Shown: positions 14,701 through 21,070 of the stretch, in pieces
Numbering within the stretch: the first letter of the stretch is position 1
How the letters are laid out: each line of letters starts with the position of its first letter
From: a virus
Virus record (IMG/VR): IMGVR_UViG_3300007346_000292
Coordinates: 1-22,033 of that record
Strand: one strand, 5' to 3'
Length of the DNA stretch: 22,033 bases
The notes under the pieces: generated by a model
Seen by the model: the letters and a program-made list of their open reading frames with translations, nothing else
Databases searched by the model: none
Told to the model about the DNA's origin: nothing
Made by a program: the position numbers and the translations under genes

Positions 14701-16214
14701 TAGTTCGTTATTACGGAGTTCGTTTCTTTGAAGACCTTCGTTCAAAAGCTAAAGAAGGGTTTTCTCGTATGGAAGCTGAAGGTCGTATTGGCGGGGAACC
14801 TGTAAATTCTCAAGGTGTTCCCGTGGAAGATGACGAGCTGACCCCTGAAGAAATGCAAATGCTTGCTGAAGCTCTTGGTCAAGCCCCTACAGGAATGGCT
14901 ATGGGTGGTATGGTTGAACCTGTCTACAATCCGTATGAACAACAACAAGTTCAATACACAAACCCAAATCCTCAAATGCCTGTTGGTATGCGTGAAGGTG
15001 GTTTTGCACTAGCCAATCAACAAACAACCCAACCTCAAAATCAACAAACAACCCAACCTCAAAATCAACAAACTTCCACTTTTAACCCTGCTCAGTGGAC
15101 ACTAGGTAACACCCAAAGTCTGGGGGATGTTCGAGAGTTTAGAGAATATATCAATATCCAAACCGGTGAAACTCGTTTTATCAGTTTTGTTAACGGTCAA
15201 CCTGTTGGAGCTATACCCTCTGGTTTTGTGCCTAAAACGCCAGAAACAGTAGAACAAGCAAACAACAAAAAAGTAGAGACTAAAACAGAAGGCACAGAAA
15301 CACCAGTATGGATGGATGACTCTGAAAGTGAACAACGTAGAGCAGAACAAGAAGGACAAACTAAGTCCGGTCCAAGCAGGTGGGCTAGAGAAAATTACGA
15401 AGATATTGTAAAAGATCCTATTTCTTTCGGTCTTGGTGAGTTAGAAAAGTCTAAAATAGGAACCTTTGCAGAGAAAAATGCAGCAAGACTTGGTGCTACT
15501 TTTGGGGGACTTCCGGGTTTGGTTCTTGGTGGAGGTTCGGGAGTTTACTCGGAACTTCGTCCTTTGGCTGAAGCCAGAGCAGCACTTGGATTAGCAGAAA
15601 TACAAGGGGTAGCTCAGGAGCAAATTGATAGACTAAAAGCTGGGATTGCAGAAGCTGAAAAAGGTTTAAGCAATGCCTCAAGAATTGTTAATAATTTGGG
15701 TCTAGCTTCAGGAAAGAATCTGCTGGATGATTTGGTTGAGCTTAGTAATGCTAGTAAGCCAAGCGTACCAAGTAGTACAGGTAGATCAAGTAGCACAGGT
15801 AGATCAAGTGGCTCAAGTACACAAAATAAAGTTAACATTAGTTACGACCCTAGTTACACTCGTGATGAGAGTGATAGTGAAGAAATAAGAGCAGCCAGTA
15901 GGGCCTCAGAACTTTCTGGAAGTAAAGACGTAACCATCTCTACTGATTCTACAGGAGTAACTCGTGCAACTTCTGGTAGGGCATCTGTAACTGTTGGAAG
16001 TTCGGCACCTAAAACAATTACAGTTAGCCCGCCAACAAGTCCTGATAGGTCTTCTGCAACTAATGCAACTGATTCAAGAGGGAGAACGGCAGGAGACGAA
16101 GGTTTTGGCAGTGAAGGTTGGAATGAAGGCGGTCTAGTTGCAAAACCCTCAAGTTATAAAAGTAAAGTTACCCGTAAAAATGAAAATAAACGTCGTGGTC
16201 TAGGTTCAAAGTAA
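11703..16214 (+). CDS. Giant mosaic virion-associated protein with ART-like domain
   Basis: 1503 residues with AAGGGA ~10 nt before the ATG. Residues 1-310 are unassigned. Residues ~318-522 look like an ADP-ribosyltransferase of the phage polyvalent (ART-PolyVal) type: RAEALGFKDTVYHTSN with His333, LGVHVGTARAAAERN, MELRARTTKPL, and YINDIEDPGSTSF with Glu482, then RAKFDP. Residues ~541-740 hold another folded domain with LVVVDKDGIATIKDRYNFNN. Residues 797-888 are a 35-residue tandem repeat. Residues 988-1020 contain KLSEGEYVVPADVVRYYGV, recurrent in marine phage proteins. Glutamine repeats, an alanine-rich coiled coil (1285-1325) and a serine-rich tail follow. Six GG-hydrophobic motifs separate the parts. 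Between portal and scaffold, it is probably a capsid-internal or ejected protein; this is inference. Confidence 0.7.
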   Translation: MANLGIESVPFFNRPQSSGPKDRFIGIDEAGNFVFKTVLGQVYTIKPAADQRTTRTKIEEDVVPAVKEYIKDPSLPSAEEMKQFGVDTVTGAYESVSDAVRGMGTYGDAFSVAGATAVPRLPKTKGTSTDPLTADEFFEFYSPSKESLKKEADLMMGPEKNPDSDLYEQTSFVADFAFEDVPSYIKFDTLEDAVDSFKSEFNDSIQKYGPESTTGKTAQAKLKALEVLGEDFFIQASNNLPHWESKDYDKFTENFFKKVEENGLDKYASFQLLNDLDNISQDIYGIKISPLLDEMTEKPLPYKQKIGKRVFGGKERPSDKRAEALGFKDTVYHTSNAPEEFTVFDMDSDLGPFSFRAAQDLLGVHVGTARAAAERNLVPSDKQKNPTGFTMELRARTTKPLTPEAVEKDFNFEVPKGIGLFDSDGNFTEKGLNYLINRHHDNMFKGTVTSLPDNSSHIAARDFSRELSKKGYTHIPYINDIEDPGSTSFVMLVNRPKTDPAVLRDVRAKFDPDKITDPDLRFAEGGTVTNSKSRRNSRTRNRDKLNAIDQIKTFYKAATTVPAKEFLQDIFVPTMGRVITEDTFSKETLDVLRQMVVDQGLKPGDFHRFTYTDYDRYNTTLSPLFTTYGGEKVHENLIEKVANLTPADQAKMTLGEILVVVDKDGIATIKDRYNFNNWADYSAEPYRDSSGNLQYPTYTPEEFEKLGLSFADAAEITFKYGPSEYQKLRNFGFLLGSRDYKDDSKDEGKKVEIDLGAVTEPTGLAVKKSKRPRARVKDRITLDLSREAPTENSLLTYLEKAPKRKLAPEKSIRPQERPRDETAELFGEVSEYLDELPERKLAPETSVRPQVRPRDETAELFGEVSQYLDTLPERELAPKTSVRPQARQTKTVEAPSAESNSVDTDSMSFGDAFKYYTDSTDQDVFEWRGKKYKTERKFSQGGAVEKQMNRLYQEGGLTDDGARVEPVTGNVVPPGSMQQEVRDNVDAKLSEGEYVVPADVVRYYGVRFFEDLRSKAKEGFSRMEAEGRIGGEPVNSQGVPVEDDELTPEEMQMLAEALGQAPTGMAMGGMVEPVYNPYEQQQVQYTNPNPQMPVGMREGGFALANQQTTQPQNQQTTQPQNQQTSTFNPAQWTLGNTQSLGDVREFREYINIQTGETRFISFVNGQPVGAIPSGFVPKTPETVEQANNKKVETKTEGTETPVWMDDSESEQRRAEQEGQTKSGPSRWARENYEDIVKDPISFGLGELEKSKIGTFAEKNAARLGATFGGLPGLVLGGGSGVYSELRPLAEARAALGLAEIQGVAQEQIDRLKAGIAEAEKGLSNASRIVNNLGLASGKNLLDDLVELSNASKPSVPSSTGRSSSTGRSSGSSTQNKVNISYDPSYTRDESDSEEIRAASRASELSGSKDVTISTDSTGVTRATSGRASVTVGSSAPKTITVSPPTSPDRSSATNATDSRGRTAGDEGFGSEGWNEGGLVAKPSSYKSKVTRKNENKRRGLGSK
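14091..14366 (+). repeat. 105-bp (35-aa) tandem repeats in giant gene
   Basis: Three units begin at residues 797, 832 and 867, exactly 35 residues (105 bp) apart; the third is partial. Shared core: LAPExSVRPQxRPRDETAEL then FGEVSxYLDxLPER. The units are charged and proline-containing and probably form an extended linker between folded parts. Confidence 0.75.
15015..15073 (+). repeat. 24-bp tandem repeats (glutamine-rich)
   Basis: A 24-bp unit occurs at 15015-15038 and 15039-15062 and partly from 15063, encoding NQQTTQPQ repeats at residues ~1105-1124 of the giant protein. Nearly perfect identity suggests slippage. Confidence 0.7.
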
Positions 16215-16234
16215 CGTAGTACAATGGCTACCCA

Positions 16235-16249
16235 GCTAGTTAGTCTAGC
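16235..16249 (+). other. Small hairpin before scaffold gene
   Basis: GCTAG (16235-16239) and CTAGC (16245-16249) pair around a 5-nt loop in the 59-nt gap between the giant gene and the scaffold gene. No U tract follows. It could affect message stability; evidence is weak. Confidence 0.25.
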
Positions 16250-16273
16250 AGGCCCCAACAAAGGAGAATAGTT

Positions 16274-17143
16274 ATGGCCCAAGATAAAGTATATGTAGAT
16301 TCAAATTACCGGCGCTCTAAAAATCAAGCTCGTATTGAGAAAGAAGAAAAAGAACTAGAAGCTTTGATTAATAAATCCTCTGAAGAAGTGGAGGAAGAAA
16401 TTCAAGAAGAAGAGGCGCAAGAACAGCCAAAAGAAGCTGAGTCTGAAGACAAAGAACTAAACGCAGAAGAAAAAACTTTTAAGAAGCGTTATGGTGATCT
16501 TCGTCGTCATATGGCTGAAAAAGAAAAAGAGTGGGAAAAGCGATTTGCTGCACTAGAAAACGCAAAGAAAACTTCTGAGATTGTTCCGCCTAAATCTGAT
16601 GAAGATATTGAAGCTTGGGCTAGAAAGTATCCTGATGTAGCCAGTATTGTACACACAATTGCTGAAAAGAAAGCTAAAGAACTTTTTTCAAAAACAGAAA
16701 GTCGTCTGAGAGAGTTTGATGAAGTTCAGTATGAAGCACAACGTACTAAAGCAGAAACACAAATTCGCAAAGCACATGAGGATTTTGATGAGCTAAGAGC
16801 TTCTGATGAATTCCATAACTGGGCAGAAGAACAACCTAAATGGGTACAAGACGCACTTTATGAAAATTCAGATGATCCAGCTTCTGTAATTCGTGTTATT
16901 GATCTTTATAAGGTAGACAATGGACTTACACCAAGCGCAAAAAAGGCTAAGTCGAAAGATGCTGCAAAGTCTATTCGTACTTCTTCTACCCCAAAAGTAA
17001 ATACAAATAACAATGGAAAGATTTTTAAAGAGTCTCAAATTGCTAAAATGTCTGATAAAGAATTTGAAGCTAACTGGGATGCCATTCAAGCTGCACAAGC
17101 CTCAGGGAATTTTGTGTATGATATGTCTGGTGGAGCACGTTAA
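16274..17143 (+). CDS. Scaffolding protein
   Basis: 289 residues with GGAG about 8-9 nt before the ATG. It is highly charged: residues 18-75 are glutamate/lysine-rich and almost free of hydrophobics, and residues 65-100 (KRYGDLRRHMAEKEKEWEKR) are a coiled coil. A helical middle (DEDIEAWARKYPDVASIVHT to residue ~190) and a conserved-looking acidic/aromatic stretch (FDELRASDEFHNWAEEQPKW) follow, then a basic low-complexity linker and a C-terminal segment (MSDKEFEANWDAIQAAQASG) that probably contacts coat protein. Composition, length, and its place directly before the coat gene are those of a phage scaffold, which guides procapsid assembly and leaves before or during packaging. Confidence 0.85.
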   Translation: MAQDKVYVDSNYRRSKNQARIEKEEKELEALINKSSEEVEEEIQEEEAQEQPKEAESEDKELNAEEKTFKKRYGDLRRHMAEKEKEWEKRFAALENAKKTSEIVPPKSDEDIEAWARKYPDVASIVHTIAEKKAKELFSKTESRLREFDEVQYEAQRTKAETQIRKAHEDFDELRASDEFHNWAEEQPKWVQDALYENSDDPASVIRVIDLYKVDNGLTPSAKKAKSKDAAKSIRTSSTPKVNTNNNGKIFKESQIAKMSDKEFEANWDAIQAAQASGNFVYDMSGGAR

Positions 17144-17157
17144 TTTTAAATTAAACC

Positions 17158-17185
17158 TTGACAATTAAGACTTTTTTAATATAAC
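17158..17185 (+). promoter_or_regulatory. Sigma70-type promoter P3 for capsid genes
   Basis: TTGACA (17158-17163), a 16-bp spacer and TATAAC (17180-17185), just after the scaffold stop. Predicted start is near 17192, giving a ~209-nt leader. It would raise expression of the coat and decoration genes above that of the rest of the module. Confidence 0.65.
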
Positions 17186-17191
17186 TTAGAT

Positions 17192-17400
17192 TGTCTAAGG
17201 ATAATATGTAGGTCAGCCCCTTTATGGACAACCTGACCTACAAAACCAAAGCCTACAGCACAATAAGACTAACCTGAATAAGTATAGGCCCGTTTTAGTA
17301 ATCTCTGGCCGGAGTGACCTAAAACGCACCCTAGAAAGTACAGCCTCTTAGACGTGGTGTTTAGCTTTAACAAAGCCAAATATCATAGGAGGATTATAAA
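17192..17400 (+). ncRNA. Structured 5' leader of the major capsid gene
   Basis: The ~209-nt leader has three inverted repeats. Stem 1 is a perfect 10-bp pair TGTAGGTCAG (17207-17216) / CTGACCTACA (17233-17242) with a 16-nt loop. Stem 2 is CGTTTTAG (17291-17298) / CTAAAACG (17319-17326), enclosing an inner CTC/GAG stem (17303-17305/17312-17314). Stem 3 is GCTTT/AAAGC (17364-17376) just before the ribosome binding site. AGGAGG (17387-17392) stands 8 nt before the capsid ATG, outside the stems. None of the stems is followed by a U tract, so these are not intrinsic terminators. A message-stabilising or translation-enhancing leader is likely; a regulatory RNA is possible. Confidence 0.5.
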
Positions 17401-18474
17401 ATGGCTTTTAATACCGCAAGCGGTTACGGCAACCTTCCTAATGGAAATTTTAGTTCCGTAATCTATTCCAAGAAGGTACAACTTGCCTTCCGTAAATCGA
17501 CCGTTGTTGGTGACATCACTAACTCGGATTATTTTGGTGAAATTGCTGCTCAAGGTGACACAGTTCGTATCATCAAAGAGCCGGAAATTTCCGTAAGCCC
17601 CTACGCACGTGGTACTCAGATTCAAGCACAAGACCTTGATGACGAAGACTTCTCGCTGGTTATCGACAAAGCTAACTATTTTGCTTTCAAAACAGATGAC
17701 ATTGAAGAAGCTCACAGCCACGTTAACTTCATGGACCTTGCAACCAACCGTGCGGCTTACCGCTTGGCTGACCAGCATGACCAAGAAGTTCTGGGCTATC
17801 TGTCTGGTTACAAGCAATCCGCAACTCATGCAAATGCTGACACTGTTAACGACCAAGTTAATGGCACTAAAGCTGTAGACACTGCAGGTTCTGACGAACT
17901 TCTGTCGAGCATGAAGCTTAAGAAGGGTGATTTTGGTAACATCACGACTGCATCTGCTGGTGATCACTCGATCCCTGTTGCTGCACGTCTTCCGGGTGCT
18001 ACTGCTCTTCCGACTGACTATGTTTCTCCGGTGATGCTCATCAACCGTATGGGTCGTCTTCTGGATCAACAGAACGTTGATAAAGCTGGTCGTTGGATTG
18101 TTATTGATCCGGTAATGATGGAAATCCTGCAGGACGAAGACTCGCGCTTCCTGAATGCAGACTTCGGTGATTCGGGTGCTCTCCGTAACGGCCTCGTGCT
18201 GAACAACTGGAACGGCTTCCGTGTTTATGTCTCTAACAACCTGCCTTCGGTTGGTACTGGCGCAGCTACCACTGGTACTGCTAACCAGAACGCTAACTAT
18301 GGTGTGATTGTTGGTGGTCATGATTCCGCTGTTGCTACGGCTGAACAGATCAACAAGACAGAGACGTACCGTGATCCTGACAGCTTCGCAGATATTGTTC
18401 GTGGTATGCACCTCTATGGCCGTAAGATTCTGCGTCCTGAGGCTCTTGTCACTGCAAAATATAACCTCGCTTAA
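17401..18474 (+). CDS. Major capsid (coat) protein
   Basis: 357 residues preceded by an ideal AGGAGG site. The N-terminus has the arm-like NTASGYGNLPNGNFSSVIYS and VQLAFRKSTVVGDITNSDYF. The motif GDTVRIIKEPEISVSPYARG and the stretch LVIDKANYFAFKTDDIEEAH, then MDLATNRAAYRLADQHDQEV, are characteristic of HK97-fold coat proteins of the P22-like/short-tailed phage sort. The C-terminal half has RWIVIDPVMMEILQDEDSRF and a domain ending in YGRKILRPEALVTAKYNLA. It builds the icosahedral shell on the scaffold. GC content and C-ending codons are higher than in the preceding genes, which fits selection for high expression. It has its own promoter and leader. Confidence 0.93.
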   Translation: MAFNTASGYGNLPNGNFSSVIYSKKVQLAFRKSTVVGDITNSDYFGEIAAQGDTVRIIKEPEISVSPYARGTQIQAQDLDDEDFSLVIDKANYFAFKTDDIEEAHSHVNFMDLATNRAAYRLADQHDQEVLGYLSGYKQSATHANADTVNDQVNGTKAVDTAGSDELLSSMKLKKGDFGNITTASAGDHSIPVAARLPGATALPTDYVSPVMLINRMGRLLDQQNVDKAGRWIVIDPVMMEILQDEDSRFLNADFGDSGALRNGLVLNNWNGFRVYVSNNLPSVGTGAATTGTANQNANYGVIVGGHDSAVATAEQINKTETYRDPDSFADIVRGMHLYGRKILRPEALVTAKYNLA

Positions 18475-18497
18475 GCTGAGATAGAAAGGATTAAATC

Positions 18498-18989
18498 ATG
18501 GCTACCGTAAGCTCTCTCGCAAAAGCCGTTGGTGGTAAGGGTAACCCCGGTCGTAAGCCGTATTTCGTTGAGGTTGAAATTGACCTCGCGGCTGCAGCTA
18601 CGGCAAAGGGTTCTGCTCTTGCAGCTAACGACATCATCCAAGCAATTACTGTTGGTACTAACACCGCAGTAATGTTTGCAGGTATGGAAATCACTGCTGC
18701 TCCGGCTGGTGGTACTTCCTGTACTGCAGACCTTGGTATCACAGGTGGTGACGTTGACGCATTTGTTGACGGTTTCACCATCACTGGTGGTTCGGCTGGT
18801 GATTATGCCACTTTGGCAAACACTGCTGCTCCCATCATCGTAACTACCTCGGACACTATTGATGTGCTTCTGCTTGGTACTACACCGGATACTTCTGGTA
18901 AGATTCGCGTTTTTGCGTATCTGATGGATGTTGACAGTGTTGGTACAAGCCGTGCTGCTGATGAAGTTGTTCGTGACGTTCTTGCGTAA
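18498..18989 (+). CDS. Putative head decoration protein, 163 aa
   Basis: 163 residues with AAAGGA 6-7 nt before the ATG, 23 nt after the coat gene and sharing its codon style. A short basic N-terminus (KAVGGKGNPGRKPYFVEVEI) leads into a beta-rich, alanine/glycine/threonine-rich body (ITVGTNTAVMFAGMEITAAP, DAFVDGFTITGGSAGDYATL, TTSDTIDVLLLGTTPDTSGK, IRVFAYLMDVD). Small beta-sandwich proteins right after the coat gene are commonly capsid decoration or cement proteins, and that is the most likely role. I cannot name a family with certainty; a head-fibre base or tail protein is less likely. Confidence 0.65.
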   Translation: MATVSSLAKAVGGKGNPGRKPYFVEVEIDLAAAATAKGSALAANDIIQAITVGTNTAVMFAGMEITAAPAGGTSCTADLGITGGDVDAFVDGFTITGGSAGDYATLANTAAPIIVTTSDTIDVLLLGTTPDTSGKIRVFAYLMDVDSVGTSRAADEVVRDVLA

Positions 18990-18997
18990 CTAACTTA

Positions 18998-19021
18998 GGG
19001 GACTGCCTCAGGGTGGTCCCC
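18998..19021 (+). terminator. Strong hairpin after the decoration gene
   Basis: GGGGACTGCC (18998-19007) and GGTGGTCCCC (19012-19021) form a 10-bp stem with two G-U pairs and a TCAG tetraloop. It sits in the 53-nt gap before the next gene; a T run occurs only about 14 nt further on, so at most it is a partial terminator. An RNase-resistant 3' end that protects the abundant capsid message is an equally good reading. Confidence 0.45.
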
Positions 19022-19042
19022 ACTTACCCTAAGGATTTTTAA

Positions 19043-19480
19043 ATGGCAACCTTCACTAAAGTAAACGATTTTGTGGCTAATGCTGTCCACAATATGGACC
19101 TTGAGTCTGATCAAATCGTTATTGCGCTTTCAAACACTGCTCCGGGTGCTGAAACAAGTGACCCTACAGCGGATGGTAATGGTGTTTTGGCTAATGTGAC
19201 TGAAGCCACTTACACTAACCTTTCTTCTCGTAATGTTACAACTACTAGCTCAAGCCAAACTTCTGGCGTATATAAGTTGGTGCTTGCTGATCTTACACTT
19301 ACTTCTACTGGTGGTTCTACGGGACCTTTCAGATATATTTATATCTACAATGATACAGTGACTACCCCTGCTGATCCTTTGATTGGTTATTATGACTATG
19401 GCTCCAGCCTGACTTTGAATAATGGTGACTCTCTCACTATTGATTTCTCTGAAGCTAATGGCGTCCTTCAAATTACTTAA
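19043..19480 (+). CDS. Conserved virion protein, beta-rich, 145 aa
   Basis: 145 residues with AAGGA 8-9 nt before the ATG. It starts MATFTKVNDFVANAVHNMDL and continues DQIVIALSNTAPGAE, a pattern I recognise as a conserved phage structural family. The rest is beta-rich with TYTNLSSRNVTTTSSSQTSG, YKLVLADLTLTSTGGSTGPF, YIYIYNDT and PLIGYYDYGSSLTLNNGDSL. No transmembrane or catalytic motif is seen. Position after capsid genes and before fibre-like genes suggests a head decoration, tail or neck protein. Exact role is unknown to me. Confidence 0.65.
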   Translation: MATFTKVNDFVANAVHNMDLESDQIVIALSNTAPGAETSDPTADGNGVLANVTEATYTNLSSRNVTTTSSSQTSGVYKLVLADLTLTSTGGSTGPFRYIYIYNDTVTTPADPLIGYYDYGSSLTLNNGDSLTIDFSEANGVLQIT

Positions 19481-19492
19481 GGTTTTTTATTC

Positions 19493-19870
19493 ATGGTCAA
19501 ACTCGTCAACCGCGCTAAGATGTCTACTGCCACTACTGGCACGGGAAGCCCAATCACGCTTGGCTCTGCTGAGAGCGGCTATCAGTCATTCGCTGATGCT
19601 GGCGTGGCTGACGGGGATACCGTGCGTTACGTCATCGAGGACGGTACGGCTTGGGAGATTGGAACAGGCATCTACACGGCGTCTGGAACCACTCTAAGCC
19701 GTACTGTTACGGAAAGCAGCAACTCGGACGCAGCGATTAACCTTTCTGGGTCTGCTGTTGTGTTTGTGGCGGCAACTGCGGCGGATTTAGGCAAGTCGGC
19801 GGATGGCGGCGTGGCTTCGTCTGTTTACACTGCGGTACAATTTATAGACGGAGGTTCAGCAAGTGGCTGA
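19493..19870 (+). CDS. Tail/appendage protein, 125 aa
   Basis: 125 residues from ATG 19493, 12 nt after the previous stop; the upstream sequence AAGGTTTTTTATTC offers an AAGG at about 9-10 nt. The sequence [20 protein letters not shown], then [40 protein letters not shown] and [13 protein letters not shown], is a conserved pattern in phage structural regions. The pattern is known from proteins encoded beside tail fibres, often as a base or connector domain. It is beta-rich and acidic, without hydrophobic membrane segments. From here the sequence is GC-richer than the giant gene, pointing to a separately acquired appendage module. The stop overlaps the next start. Confidence 0.65.
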   Translation: MVKLVNRAKMSTATTGTGSPITLGSAESGYQSFADAGVADGDTVRYVIEDGTAWEIGTGIYTASGTTLSRTVTESSNSDAAINLSGSAVVFVAATAADLGKSADGGVASSVYTAVQFIDGGSASG

Positions 19871-20372
19871 CATTATTCAAATTCGGCGTGATACGGCTGC
19901 AAACTGGACAAGCGAAAACCCGATTTTGGCCCAAGGTGAGATGGGCTATGAAACTGATACGGGCAAACTGAAGTTTGGTGACGGTTCTACGGCTTGGTCC
20001 AGTCTTTCGTATTACTCTGCTGGCACGGCTTTTTTATCTGACACCAACCCTGTCATCACGGCAGGAACCATCACAGAAGATGTCTATGCCCTGAGCGGTA
20101 CAAGCGTTGCCTTGGAGCCTGACAATGGTTCCATCCAAACTCACACGCTGACTGGCAATACCACTTATACTGACGGGTTCTCTGCTGGTCAGGCGATCAC
20201 GTTGATGGTTGATGACGGTACTGCGTACACAATTGACTGGAGCGGGATGAGTGTAACTTGGGTGAACAATGGCGGCTCTGCACCTACGCTGGCGACTTCT
20301 GGCTATACGGTCATTGCGATCTGGAAAGTCAGCACAACGCTCTACGGCGCACTCGTTGGGGACGGTTCCTGA
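19863..20372 (+). CDS. Tail-fibre-type protein with Mtd_N-like N-terminus, 169 aa
   Basis: 169 residues from a GTG at 19863, supported by GGAGG 8 nt upstream and an 8-nt overlap with the previous stop. The N-terminus (residues 1-50) reads [20 protein letters not shown], then [20 protein letters not shown] and AWSSLSY. This is the classic phage fibre-attachment module of the major-tropism-determinant N-terminal (Mtd_N) type: RRdTa..W...NP.La.GE.GyEtDTgk.K.GDG...W..L. Residues 60-169 form a beta-rich domain ([56 protein letters not shown]) seen in other fibre proteins. It is probably part of the receptor-binding apparatus. Confidence 0.78.
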   Translation: MADIIQIRRDTAANWTSENPILAQGEMGYETDTGKLKFGDGSTAWSSLSYYSAGTAFLSDTNPVITAGTITEDVYALSGTSVALEPDNGSIQTHTLTGNTTYTDGFSAGQAITLMVDDGTAYTIDWSGMSVTWVNNGGSAPTLATSGYTVIAIWKVSTTLYGALVGDGS

Positions 20373-21058
20373 TGTTGTGGCATAAGGTTCAAGGCGCTGG
20401 TGGGACCATTGGCGGTGGCGGCGCAATTGAATTTATAGATTATCTTGGGTTTGATGATAGTGCTGGCGACACAACTGTAACTTTCCCTGCTGGGGTTCAA
20501 AACGGAGATTTAGTAATACTCCTTGCTGCTTCTGACTCTGGTTACACATACCCAACCCCTCCATCTCCTTTTACTGAAATTTGGTCTTGCGATCAAAGTA
20601 ATGCCCAGTCCGTCGCCGTCCATTCGCAGATGTCATACGGCTTCTATAATTCTGCAACATGGCCCTCAAGTGTTGTAGTCACGGGCGCTTCAGGATCGTC
20701 CGGCGCGGTTGTTGCGGTTTATAGAAATGTATCGACGATAACCTCTCAGACCTCAAACGGGCAGCTTCAGGTGGTATCTGCGGGTCCAACTGTATCATTT
20801 AACTCCAGCACGCTCTCTTCTGACGGTAGAGTTTTGTGTGCCGTTGCAATAGATGACGATATACCCAGCGCCGCATCGCAAACTGGATACACCGCAGACG
20901 CTGTTGATTTTGTAGGCTCAGGTGCTGGCAATGGGTGCGGTATTGTTCTGACCTTGTCCGACAGCACTATATCTTCTGGGTCATACACACCACCAAACGT
21001 CAGCATAACAGGCGTTAGCAATGAAACAATTAACTCTATGTATTTACTGCTCACCTAA
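20372..21058 (+). CDS. Appendage protein with beta jelly-roll, 228 aa
   Basis: 228 residues from ATG 20372, which overlaps the previous stop (TGATG); an upstream in-frame start at 20258 would lie inside the previous gene and is rejected. The N-terminus [11 protein letters not shown] is a small motif I know from phage appendage proteins. The body (residues ~25-228) is beta-rich and reads DTTVTFPAGVQNGDLVILLA, PSPFTEIWSCDQ, then GFYNSATWPSSVVVTGASGS and VVAVYRNVS, consistent with a jelly-roll domain shared by many phage surface proteins. Likely a host-contact or fibre component; the receptor is not predictable. Confidence 0.66.
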   Translation: MLWHKVQGAGGTIGGGGAIEFIDYLGFDDSAGDTTVTFPAGVQNGDLVILLAASDSGYTYPTPPSPFTEIWSCDQSNAQSVAVHSQMSYGFYNSATWPSSVVVTGASGSSGAVVAVYRNVSTITSQTSNGQLQVVSAGPTVSFNSSTLSSDGRVLCAVAIDDDIPSAASQTGYTADAVDFVGSGAGNGCGIVLTLSDSTISSGSYTPPNVSITGVSNETINSMYLLLT

Positions 21059-21070
21059 CCGGAGAAACCA

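Noticed and set aside
16205-16225. TACAAT at 16220-16225 as a scaffold promoter
   Set aside because: No -35 box at suitable spacing upstream.
17207-17242. 10-bp hairpin considered as intrinsic terminator of the scaffold transcript
   Set aside because: No U tract follows and the loop is 16 nt; it also lies downstream of promoter P3, so it is more likely part of the capsid leader.
17383-18411. Long open frame (342 aa) on the minus strand, antisense to the capsid gene
   Set aside because: It mirrors the coat gene; codon bias of the + strand gene leaves the opposite frame open. No ribosome binding site, and its composition is unlike a real protein (serine, valine and arginine-rich, without recognisable motifs).
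20258-20371. Upstream extension of the 228-aa appendage gene
   Set aside because: It lies wholly in another frame of the preceding fibre gene; the TGATG overlap start at 20372 gives the recognised [11 protein letters not shown] terminus.
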